Shown here: positions 31,788-38,913 of the stretch, in pieces
How the letters are laid out: every line of letters starts with the position of its first letter
How positions within the stretch are numbered: the stretch's first letter is position 1
Notes under the pieces: model-generated
Databases searched by the model: none
What the model was told of the DNA's origin: nothing
The model's input: the letters and a program-made list of their open reading frames with translations, nothing else
Origin: DATBLE01 sp046735055
GTDB taxonomy: Bacteria; Actinomycetota; Thermoleophilia; Gaiellales; Gaiellaceae
Assembly: GCA_046735055.1 (NCBI GenBank)
Contig: JBKPSO010000085.1
Location: 1 to 64,000 of the forward strand
Direction: 5' to 3'
Length of the DNA stretch: 64,000 nucleotides
Program-made: the position numbers and the translations under genes

Positions 31788-31984
31788 CTTCGTCTTTTCC
31801 CAAAGTGTCCTCGGGTAAGCCCGGTGGACGCGCCCGCATTCGGGCAAAAAATCGGAAATGTGCGGGGACATTCCACAGTCTCCACAGGCTTTTCCCCGGT
31901 TGCGCACACGCCTCATTTATGCGTCGAAACCGGGAAAATCCGCCTGTTTCGGCCGATCTCCGGGCCTGTAGGCTAGGAAGGCCC
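31788..31984. promoter_or_regulatory. Low-GC intergenic region with inverted repeat before ligD
   Basis: This 197-bp spacer is visibly less GC-rich than its surroundings. TTTTCCCCGGTT (31890-31901) and AAACCGGGAAAA (31927-31938) form an imperfect inverted repeat with a 25-bp loop. TCCACAG occurs twice at 31872-31878 and 31881-31887. A hairpin GCCCG/CGGGC followed by six A lies just to the left. TAGGCT (31969-31974) lies 10 nt before the ligD GTG and AGGAAGG follows it. It most likely contains the ligD promoter and an operator. Confidence 0.45.
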
Positions 31985-34333
31985 GTGGCTGCTCGCGGCC
32001 GTGAGAAGCTCGCCGATTACCGGCGTAAGCGCGATCCGCAACGAACTCCGGAGCCGTTTGGCTCGCGGAAGCGTGGCCGCGAGCCGATCTTCGTCGTCCA
32101 GCGGCACGACGCGCGGCGGCTCCACTACGACTTTCGCCTCGAACGCGACGGGGCCCTCGCGAGCTGGGCCGTCCCGAAGGGTGTCCCGCTCGAGTCCGGT
32201 CAGCGCGCTCTTGCCGTCCACGTCGAGGATCATCCGCTCGAATACGCCGACTTCGAGGGCCAGATCCCGCAGGGCCAGTACGGCGCCGGCACCGTCGAGA
32301 TCTGGGACCGCGGCACGTACGAGCTCGTCGAGGAGAAGAAGGGCGGGGGTCTCACCGTTCGGCTGCACGGCGGGAGGCTCGAAGGTACCTGGTCGCTCAT
32401 CCCCGCCAAGCTCGACGGAGACCCGAAGAACTGGCTGATCATCCGCAAGAGCGATCCGGACGGCGCGGGTCGGCGGTCGCCCCAACAGCGCTACCAGCCG
32501 ATGCTCGCGACGCTTGCGGGCGCCGAGGAGCTGCCGACTGGGAAGGACTGGGTGTTCGAGGTCAAGTGGGACGGGTACCGCTCGCTTGCCTACGTCCGCG
32601 GCGGCGAGGCGACGCTCGTGAGCCGGAACGGAAACGACCTGACCGGGCGCTTCCCCACCGTTGCCAAGGAGCTGGCGAAGGCGGTGAAGACGCCCGACTG
32701 CGTCCTCGACGGCGAGGTCTGCGCGCTCGACGAGCAGGGTCGGCCGAGCTTCTCCGCGATGCAGCAGGCGAAGCCGGGGACGCCGATCGTCTACGAGGTC
32801 TTCGACCTGCTCGAGCTCGACGGCGAGCCGCTCGTCGATCTGCCGCTGCGCGAGCGCCGCAGGCGGCTCGAGGCGCTGCTCGACCGGCGCAACCGCACCG
32901 TCAGGTTTTCCGAGACCTTCGAGGATGGCAAGGCGCTGCTCGAGGCGGCGAAGCAGCAGGGCCTCGAGGGGATCATCGCCAAGCGCCTCGACTCTCCCTA
33001 CCGCCAGGGGAAGCGAACGCGCGAGTGGCTGAAGATCAAGACCCACGGCCGCCAGGAGTTCGTGATCGCGGGCTACACGAAGGGGCAGGGACGCCGGAGC
33101 GGGCGGTTCGGCTCGCTCGTCCTCGGCGTGTGGCGCGGCGACGAGCTCTCGTACGTCGGGAATGTCGGCACCGGGTTCACCGACAAGGACATCGACGAGC
33201 TGCTTGCCAAGCTACGCCCGCTGGAGCAGACGGCGTCCCCGTTCCCGGTCGTCCCGAAGATGCCGAAGGTGAAGAAGGACGACGTCGTCTGGGTGAAGCC
33301 GGAGCTCGTCACCGAGGTCGAGTTCGTCCAGTGGACGCACGACGGCCGGCTGCGGGCGCCGTCCTTCCAGGGGCTGCGCGACGACAAGTCCGCGCGCGAG
33401 GTGCGTCGAGAGGAGCCGCTCCGGCCAGTGATCAGCAAGGGCAAGCGCGTCCTCAAGCTCTCGAACCTCGACAAGGTCTTCTTCCCCGACGACGGGATCA
33501 CGAAGGGCGACCTGCTCGCCTACTACCGCGCGGTCGCCGCGGTCGTCCTCCCGCACATTCGCGACCGGCCGTTCACGCTCAAGCGCTACCCGGACGGGAT
33601 CGCAGGCGGCTTCTTCTTCCAGAAGGACGCGCCCACTCACATGCCGGAATGGATCCCGACCGTCGAGATCGAGGCGACGACACGCGACCGGCCGCGCCGC
33701 ACGCGAACGATCCGCGCCCCGCTCGTCAACGACGAGCTCGCGCTGCTCTGGATGGTGAACATGGCCTGTATCGACCTGAACACGTGGTACTCACGCGTCG
33801 ACAAGTCCGACCGCCCCGACTTCGTGCTCTTCGACCTCGACCCGGCCGCGGACGTCGGCTTTCCCGAGGTGATCCAGGCCACGCTGCTCGTCAAGGAGGT
33901 GCTCGACGCGCTCGGACTCGTAGGCTTCGCGAAAACCAGCGGCAGCGACGGGATGCACGTGCTCGTGCCGATCGAACGGCGGTACACGTATGAGCAGACG
34001 CGCGAGTTCTCCGCGATCGTCGCCGGCACGCTCGCGCGGACGCATCGCGGCCTCGTTACGACGGAGTGGACGAAGGCCAAGCGCCGTGGTGTCCTGATCG
34101 ACTCGAACCAGAACGGGGAGGGGAAGACGATCGCCTCGGTGTACTCGGTAAGGCCGCGTCCCGGTGCGCCGGTCTCGACTCCGCTGCGCTGGGACGAGGT
34201 CGAGGAGGGTCTCGATCCGCGCGAGTTCACGATGGACGCGGTGCTCGGGCGCATCGACCGGCACGGCGACCTGTTCGAGGGCGTGCGGACGACTCGACAG
34301 CGACTCGGCCCCGCTCTAGCATCGCTGCGGTGA
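31985..34333 (+). CDS. ligD: NHEJ DNA ligase LigD (phosphoesterase-ligase-polymerase order)
   Basis: A 782-residue LigD. The N-terminal 3'-phosphoesterase has HDARRLHYDFRLERDG. The ATP-dependent ligase domain has the adenylated lysine in FEVKWDGYRS near residue 194, with DGEVCALDEQGRPSF downstream. The C-terminal primase-like polymerase (from about 485) carries the metal-binding FVLFDLDPAAD near 615. It repairs double-strand breaks with Ku, but no ku gene is in the window. The domain order matches Pseudomonas rather than Mycobacterium (polymerase first). GTG at 31985 has AGGAAGG close upstream; its TGA overlaps the next gene. Confidence 0.94.
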   Translation: MAARGREKLADYRRKRDPQRTPEPFGSRKRGREPIFVVQRHDARRLHYDFRLERDGALASWAVPKGVPLESGQRALAVHVEDHPLEYADFEGQIPQGQYGAGTVEIWDRGTYELVEEKKGGGLTVRLHGGRLEGTWSLIPAKLDGDPKNWLIIRKSDPDGAGRRSPQQRYQPMLATLAGAEELPTGKDWVFEVKWDGYRSLAYVRGGEATLVSRNGNDLTGRFPTVAKELAKAVKTPDCVLDGEVCALDEQGRPSFSAMQQAKPGTPIVYEVFDLLELDGEPLVDLPLRERRRRLEALLDRRNRTVRFSETFEDGKALLEAAKQQGLEGIIAKRLDSPYRQGKRTREWLKIKTHGRQEFVIAGYTKGQGRRSGRFGSLVLGVWRGDELSYVGNVGTGFTDKDIDELLAKLRPLEQTASPFPVVPKMPKVKKDDVVWVKPELVTEVEFVQWTHDGRLRAPSFQGLRDDKSAREVRREEPLRPVISKGKRVLKLSNLDKVFFPDDGITKGDLLAYYRAVAAVVLPHIRDRPFTLKRYPDGIAGGFFFQKDAPTHMPEWIPTVEIEATTRDRPRRTRTIRAPLVNDELALLWMVNMACIDLNTWYSRVDKSDRPDFVLFDLDPAADVGFPEVIQATLLVKEVLDALGLVGFAKTSGSDGMHVLVPIERRYTYEQTREFSAIVAGTLARTHRGLVTTEWTKAKRRGVLIDSNQNGEGKTIASVYSVRPRPGAPVSTPLRWDEVEEGLDPREFTMDAVLGRIDRHGDLFEGVRTTRQRLGPALASLR

Positions 34334-35196
34334 AGCTCGCTGAGCTCGTCGCAGAGCTCGACGCCTACTTTCGGATCCCGGACGTCCGCGGCGACGACTG
34401 GTCGAAGGCCTTCGAGCTGGTCTACCCGGAGCCGTACTGGCGTGAGTACGTCCTTCCGGGCTGGGAGGGGCACTGGAACGGACTGTCGGTCAAGGGCGCC
34501 GACGGGGTCGAGCGCGTCGTGACGTGCGTCTTTCCGAGCGACCGCATCGTCGACGAGCTCGCCCCGGGGACGCTCGTGTTCACGGAGCATCCGCTCGACT
34601 TCGCCGACGAGCCGGGCTTTCTGCCGCTCGCCCGCGAGACCTTCGAGACGATGCGCGAGCGCGGGATCAGCCTCTACAACGCGCACGCTCCGCTCGACAT
34701 GCATCCGGAGGTATCGCCGTCGCGCCTGTGCGCGGAGGGCGTTGGGCTGCGGGAGCTCGAGGAGTACTTCCCGATCTGCGAGGGCATCCCGGGCGGGGCG
34801 GCGATCATCGGCGAGAGCCGGCTGAGCGTCGACGGTCTCGCCGACGCGCTCCGCTCATACCTCGGCCCGGAGATCAAGGTGCACGTGCTGACGCGGACGC
34901 GCGGCGATGCGGGCCGCGTCGCGATGGTGGCCGGCGGCGGCGCGCGGGTCGAGATCCTCGACGCCTCGCTCGAGCGCGGCTGCCAGACCTACGTGACGGG
35001 AAACGCAGCGACGAACTGCCGCCTCGACTTCGTCCGGGAGGTGGTGCGGGCGTTTCGGGAGCGCGCGGATGCCGTTGGCGTGACGCTGATCGACGCGATG
35101 CACTACGGGATGGAGAAGCCGCCGCAGCTTGCGATGGTCGGCTGGTTCCGCGCCCGCGGTCTGGACGCCGAGTTCGTCCCCGACGGCCCGAAGTAG
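34330..35196 (+). CDS. Nif3/DUF34-like metal-binding protein
   Basis: A 288-residue protein starting at a GTG that overlaps the ligD stop (GTGA). Blocks such as VFTEHPLDFADEPGFLPLAR, GISLYNAHAPLDMHPEVSPS and CQTYVTGNAATNCRLDFVRE resemble the Nif3/YbgI family, which has a dimetal site formed by histidines and acids. Here the usual HTPLD is seen as HAPLDMH. Reaction unknown. Coupled translation with LigD may be incidental. Confidence 0.7.
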   Translation: MKLAELVAELDAYFRIPDVRGDDWSKAFELVYPEPYWREYVLPGWEGHWNGLSVKGADGVERVVTCVFPSDRIVDELAPGTLVFTEHPLDFADEPGFLPLARETFETMRERGISLYNAHAPLDMHPEVSPSRLCAEGVGLRELEEYFPICEGIPGGAAIIGESRLSVDGLADALRSYLGPEIKVHVLTRTRGDAGRVAMVAGGGARVEILDASLERGCQTYVTGNAATNCRLDFVREVVRAFRERADAVGVTLIDAMHYGMEKPPQLAMVGWFRARGLDAEFVPDGPK

Positions 35197-35246
35197 ACAT
35201 GGCGGGGGTCAGGCCCCTGGCTGTCCGTTTTCGACCTATGTCCGGC

Positions 35247-36503
35247 TCAGTCCCCGAGCTGGCGGGGGTGGCCGAGCATGCCGAGCTCGGCGATGTCGCG
35301 ACGGAAGAAGAGGGCGACCGTCCAGTCGACGACGACGCGCAGCTTCCGCGAGACGAGCGGCAGTTGGTAGAGGTGGTACGTCCGGGTGACGAACCAGCCC
35401 GGGAAGCCGCGCAGCCGCAGGCCGATCGCGTCGGCGATTCCCTTGTAGCGGCCGAGCGTCGCCACCTGGCCGAGCATCCGGTAGCGGTACGCCTTCGGCT
35501 CGCCCGTCAGGTTCCGGGCGAGCCGGCGCGCCTGGCGCAGGGCGTGCTGGGACGTGGGTGGGTCGGCTCGGCCGGGAGTGGCGAGGTTCGGGACGGCTGC
35601 ACAGTCGCCGAGTGCCCAGACGTCCTCCCGGCCGGCGACGCGAAGGTACTCGTCCACGACTACGCGCCCGCGCTCGTCGAGCGGAAGGCCGAGCTCTGCG
35701 ACCAGCGGGTTCGCGCGAACGCCGGTGGTCCAGACGAGCGTTCCGGTCTCGATCCTGGTGCCGTCCGAGAGGAGGACGCCGCGCTCGTCTGCCGAGTCGA
35801 GCCGCGTCGACACGTGGATCTCCACCCCTCGCCGCAGGAGTTGCCGCGCTGCGTAGTCGCCGAGCTTGGTCGGGATCTCGGGGAGGATCTTCGGTGCAGC
35901 ATCGACGAGCACCCAGCGCTGGGGTTCGCCGCGCAGACCCGGGTAGTAGCGCAGCGCGTCGCGGACGAGGTCGGCGAGCTCGGCGAGTGCCTCGACGCCT
36001 GCATAGCCTGCGCCGACGAAGACGAAGGCGAGGTGCCGCGCTCGCTCCTCTGCATCGGCCGCGGCGTCTGCTGCCTCGAGCTGCCGGAGGATGTGGTTGC
36101 GGAGCGCGATCGCGTCGGCCAGGTCGCGGAAGCCGTGGCCGTGCTCGGCGAGGCCGGGCACCGGCAGCACGCGGGAGACGGAGCCGAGCGCGAGCACGAG
36201 GCGGTCGTAGCCGATCTCGACGAGGCCGTCGATCGCCTCGACGACCACCGCTTTCCGGTCGGCATCGACGGTCGTCAGCCGTCCAACGACGAGTTCGCTG
36301 TGCGGGCACATCATGCGCAGCGGGACGACGACGTGCCGCGGCTCGAGCGTCCCGGACGCCGCTTCCGGGAGGAGCGGCGTGAAGAGCATGAAGTTCTCCG
36401 GGCTGACGATGGTCGCGCCGCGGCGGCCGAGGAGCCTTGCGACCATCGACCCGGCGTACCCGCCGCCGGCGACCAGTGTGCCGCCGCGTGCGTATCTGTC
36501 CAC
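35247..36503 (-). CDS. ndh: Type II NADH dehydrogenase (NDH-2-like, FAD/NAD oxidoreductase)
   Basis: A 418-residue NDH-2-like flavoprotein. It has an N-terminal FAD fold (LVAGGGYAGSMVARLLGRRG), a second dinucleotide fold (FVFVGAGYAGVEALAELAD), and the ALGDCAAVPN motif near 300. An amphipathic C-terminal region (GFPGWFVTRTYHLYQL) probably associates with the membrane. It would pass electrons from NADH to quinone without pumping protons. GTG at 36503 has AAGG 7 nt upstream. It is divergent from the kinase gene with only 29 bp between starts, so promoters must overlap coding DNA. Confidence 0.87.
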   Translation of the reverse strand: MDRYARGGTLVAGGGYAGSMVARLLGRRGATIVSPENFMLFTPLLPEAASGTLEPRHVVVPLRMMCPHSELVVGRLTTVDADRKAVVVEAIDGLVEIGYDRLVLALGSVSRVLPVPGLAEHGHGFRDLADAIALRNHILRQLEAADAAADAEERARHLAFVFVGAGYAGVEALAELADLVRDALRYYPGLRGEPQRWVLVDAAPKILPEIPTKLGDYAARQLLRRGVEIHVSTRLDSADERGVLLSDGTRIETGTLVWTTGVRANPLVAELGLPLDERGRVVVDEYLRVAGREDVWALGDCAAVPNLATPGRADPPTSQHALRQARRLARNLTGEPKAYRYRMLGQVATLGRYKGIADAIGLRLRGFPGWFVTRTYHLYQLPLVSRKLRVVVDWTVALFFRRDIAELGMLGHPRQLGD

Positions 36504-36532
36504 AGAGGTACCTTGGCAGTAGCGTGGGTGGG

Positions 36533-37915
36533 ATGAGCAGCAGGCGCCTGAGGCATTACGGTATCGCCGCGCTCGCAAGTGCGGCCTCCGTGGCGGCGAT
36601 CACCGCCGTCATCTCGCTGCTCGAGCGCTGGGTGCCGGTGCTCAGCCTCGGCGTGCTCTACATCTTCGCGGTGCTGCCCGTGGCGATCGTGTGGGGCCTC
36701 GGCTTCGCACTGCCCGTCTCGGTTGCCAGCATGCTCGCTTTCAACTGGTTCTTCCTGCCGCCGCGGCACACGTTCACCCTCGCCGACAGCGAGAACTGGT
36801 TCGCGCTCGCGGTTTACCTGGCGACTGCAGTGGTCGTGAGCGAGCTCGCCGCCCGAGCCCGGCGCCGCGCCTCGGCCGCCGAGCAGCGGGAGCGGGAGTC
36901 GACGCTCCTCGCCGGCCTCGCGGCCGACCTTCTGCGCGGCAGAAGCTTGCAGGAGGAGGTTGGCCAGATGGCCGGGAGCACTGCCCAGATTCTCGGCGTC
37001 GACCACGTCGAGATCGAGCTCGGCCACGCAGTGCGGAGTGACAGCCGACGTGCCCCGCATCCGCTCGAGGCCGCGGGACGGAACGTCGGAACGCTTTACA
37101 CGCCGTCCGGGACGGACGCGAGCCTGGACGTTCGCCGGCGTTTTCTTCCGGCCCTCGCCGCGCTGCTCGCGGTCGCGGTCGAGCGCGAGGGACTCGAGCG
37201 GGAGGCCCTGGAGGCGGAAACGCTCCGCCGCAGCGACCTGGTCAAGACGGCGCTGCTCCGCGCCGTCTCCCACGATCTGCGCTCGCCCCTGACGGGCATC
37301 AACACCGCGGTCGGCGCGCTCCGCAGCCCCACCTTGAGCCTGACCGAGGCAGACCGGCGTGAGCTCCTGGAGACGATCGACGTCGAGGCCGAGCGCCTCG
37401 GCCGCCTCGTCGACGACCTGCTCGACCTGTCGCGGCTAGAAGCAGGGGCCGCCCCGCCGCAGCCCGAGGCGTGGGAGCTGCCGGAGCTCGTTCGCGAGGC
37501 GGCGGAGGGCCTCCATGCAAGGGAGCGGGTCGAGATCGCGGGTGAGACGCCGATCGTCGACGTCGACGGCGGGCAGATCCAGCGGGCCTTCGCCAACCTG
37601 CTCGAGAACGCGCTCAAGTTCTCGTCCCCCGACGAGACGGTTCACGTGGCGATCACGGCAACCCGAAAGGAGGCGATCGCGCGGGTCGTCGATCACGGCC
37701 CAGGGCTGCCTCCGGAGGAGCTGGAGCGCGTCTTCGAGCCCTTCTACCGACGCAACGGCGACCGGCGCTCCGGCGCAGGGCTCGGGCTTGCAATCGCACG
37801 CGGCTTCGTCGAGGCCAACGGTGGACGAATCTGGGCGGAGTCTCGCCCCGGTCAGGGCGCGACGTTCGCGATCGCGTTGCCCGTCGCGTCCGTGCCCGTG
37901 GAGCTCACCAGATGA
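36533..37915 (+). CDS. kdpD: KdpD C-terminal half: membrane histidine kinase lacking the KdpD sensor domain
   Basis: A 460-residue histidine kinase that corresponds to the second half of KdpD. It starts directly with the four-helix DUF4118 membrane domain (about 10-115), then a GAF-like region. HisKA follows with AVSHDLRSPLTGI, then the N box NLLENALKFSS, G1 VVDHGPGLPPEELE and G2 GAGLGLAIARGF. The N-terminal KdpD/USP sensor region of classic KdpD is absent and encoded separately at 43226-44317. The ATG at 36533 is used; GTG at 36524 is possible. It overlaps kdpE by 4 nt. Confidence 0.9.
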   Translation: MSSRRLRHYGIAALASAASVAAITAVISLLERWVPVLSLGVLYIFAVLPVAIVWGLGFALPVSVASMLAFNWFFLPPRHTFTLADSENWFALAVYLATAVVVSELAARARRRASAAEQRERESTLLAGLAADLLRGRSLQEEVGQMAGSTAQILGVDHVEIELGHAVRSDSRRAPHPLEAAGRNVGTLYTPSGTDASLDVRRRFLPALAALLAVAVEREGLEREALEAETLRRSDLVKTALLRAVSHDLRSPLTGINTAVGALRSPTLSLTEADRRELLETIDVEAERLGRLVDDLLDLSRLEAGAAPPQPEAWELPELVREAAEGLHARERVEIAGETPIVDVDGGQIQRAFANLLENALKFSSPDETVHVAITATRKEAIARVVDHGPGLPPEELERVFEPFYRRNGDRRSGAGLGLAIARGFVEANGGRIWAESRPGQGATFAIALPVASVPVELTR

Positions 37916-38607
37916 GCGGGCAACGGGTGCTCGTCGTCGACGACGAGCCGCAGATTCTCCGCGCGCTCGGCACGACGCTCCGCGCAGCCGGATACGACGT
38001 GGACACCGCGGGGACCGCGGCGGCGGCGCTGTCCGCCGCCGCAGCCCACCCGCCGGAGGGCGTGATCCTCGATCTGGTTCTTCCCGACCGCAGTGGCACC
38101 GACGTGTGCCGCGAGCTTCGAACCTGGACCGAGGCGCCGGTGATCGTGCTGTCCGCGGTGGGCCAGGAGTCGGAGAAGGTGGCCGCCCTGGATGCGGGCG
38201 CAGACGACTACGTGACCAAGCCGTTCAGCGTCGACGAGCTGCTCGCGCGGCTGCGTGCCGTCCTTCGCCGGTCCGGCCCGTCGCTCGACCCCGTGATCGA
38301 GGTCGGCGACCTGACGATCGACGTGCCGAACCGTGCGGTCAGACGGGATGGACGACGCATCAAGCTCACCCCGCACGAGTTCGATCTCCTGCGCGTGCTG
38401 GCGCAGAACCGCGGCAAGCTGCTCACGCACCGGATGCTGCTCCGGGAGGTCTGGGGGCCGTCGTACCAGGTCGAGGCGCACTACCTCCACGTCTACGTCT
38501 CCAATCTCCGCCGCAAGATCGAGTCGGATCCGTCGAAACCGCGCTACGTGCTCACCGAGCCCGGAGCGGGGTACCGGCTTGCAGAAGCCGACGATGTAGT
38601 CCGTTGA
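37912..38607 (+). CDS. kdpE: KdpE-type response regulator
   Basis: An OmpR-family regulator of 231 residues. The receiver domain has VVDDEPQILRAL, the phosphorylated aspartate in GVILDLVLPDRSG and the lysine in YVTKPF. A winged-helix C-terminus follows, with LTPHEFDLLRVLAQN and VHVYVSNLRRKIE-type recognition (YLHVYVSNLRRKIE). The ATG overlaps the kinase stop. It should activate the kdp genes downstream; the repeat array beginning at 38603, within its own stop-codon region, is the likely target. Confidence 0.93.
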   Translation: MSGQRVLVVDDEPQILRALGTTLRAAGYDVDTAGTAAAALSAAAAHPPEGVILDLVLPDRSGTDVCRELRTWTEAPVIVLSAVGQESEKVAALDAGADDYVTKPFSVDELLARLRAVLRRSGPSLDPVIEVGDLTIDVPNRAVRRDGRRIKLTPHEFDLLRVLAQNRGKLLTHRMLLREVWGPSYQVEAHYLHVYVSNLRRKIESDPSKPRYVLTEPGAGYRLAEADDVVR

Positions 38608-38651
38608 GAAAACTTTGAGCTAGCCGGCCCATCCCTTGAGGTCCCCTTGAC
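38603..38651 (+). promoter_or_regulatory. Four-repeat operator array before kdpF (probable KdpE box)
   Basis: GTTGAG (38603-38608) and TTTGAG (38614-38619) form one pair with an 11-bp period. CTTGAG (38635-38640) and CTTGAC (38646-38651) form a second. The pairs are offset by 32 bp, about three helical turns, giving a 49-bp array. A -10-like TAGCAT (38663-38668) follows 11 bp later. Tandem hexamers of 10-11 bp period are typical of OmpR-family dimers. An array with identical spacing lies between the kimA-like and usp genes. Confidence 0.75.
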
Positions 38652-38675
38652 GGAGAGGGGCCTAGCATCGGACGT

Positions 38676-38738
38676 ATGGACCGGCGCAGGCAGCTTGCGC
38701 GCGCTCTCGACGGCGCCGCCGCACTGGAGCCGCGCTGA
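38676..38738 (+). CDS. 20-codon ORF at the head of the kdp transcript
   Basis: A 20-residue frame, MDRRRQLARALDGAAALEPR, starts 7 nt after the -10 TAGCAT and ends with a TGA that overlaps the next ATG (TGATG). If transcription begins where the promoter predicts, this is a leaderless first ORF. It could be a leader peptide coupling translation to the genes after it, or only an accident of position. Too short for homology arguments. Confidence 0.35.
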   Translation: MDRRRQLARALDGAAALEPR

Positions 38739-38821
38739 TGTACGACCTCGCAGCACTCGCGATCGCAGGCGCGTGCTTCGCGTGCGCCTTCCTGCTCGTG
38801 TGGGTGCTGGGGAAGATCTGA
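38738..38821 (+). CDS. Small single-span membrane protein upstream of kdpF
   Basis: A 27-residue hydrophobic peptide, beginning MYDLAALAIAGACFACAFLL, with one transmembrane helix and a short basic end. Its TGA overlaps the kdpF ATG by one base. Similar tiny proteins are seen directly before kdpF in some Kdp operons, and coupling on both sides suggests it is expressed with the pump. A role as a second small KdpFABC accessory subunit is inference. Confidence 0.6.
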   Translation: MYDLAALAIAGACFACAFLLVWVLGKI

Positions 38822-38910
38822 TGTCGGCCGGCGACGCGGTCGGGCTCGCGATCTCGCTGGCCGTGCTCGCGTACCTCGTGTACGCCTTGTTCCTGGGCGA
38901 GCGGCTCTAG
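38821..38910 (+). CDS. kdpF: K+-transporting ATPase small subunit KdpF
   Basis: A 29-residue single-helix protein (MSAGDAVGLAISLAVLAYLV and a short tail ending ALFLGERL). It matches KdpF in size, hydrophobic span, the YLVYAL pattern and position directly before kdpA. KdpF stabilises the KdpFABC complex in the membrane. Its ATG overlaps the stop of the preceding tiny membrane protein, and kdpA follows 3 nt later. Confidence 0.85.
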   Translation: MSAGDAVGLAISLAVLAYLVYALFLGERL

Positions 38911-38913
38911 CCG

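Noticed and set aside
31845..31865. Rho-independent terminator after accA (GCCCG/CGGGC hairpin with six A)
   Set aside because: On the plus strand the hairpin is followed by A rather than T, and on the minus strand the T-run precedes the hairpin, so it fits neither direction.
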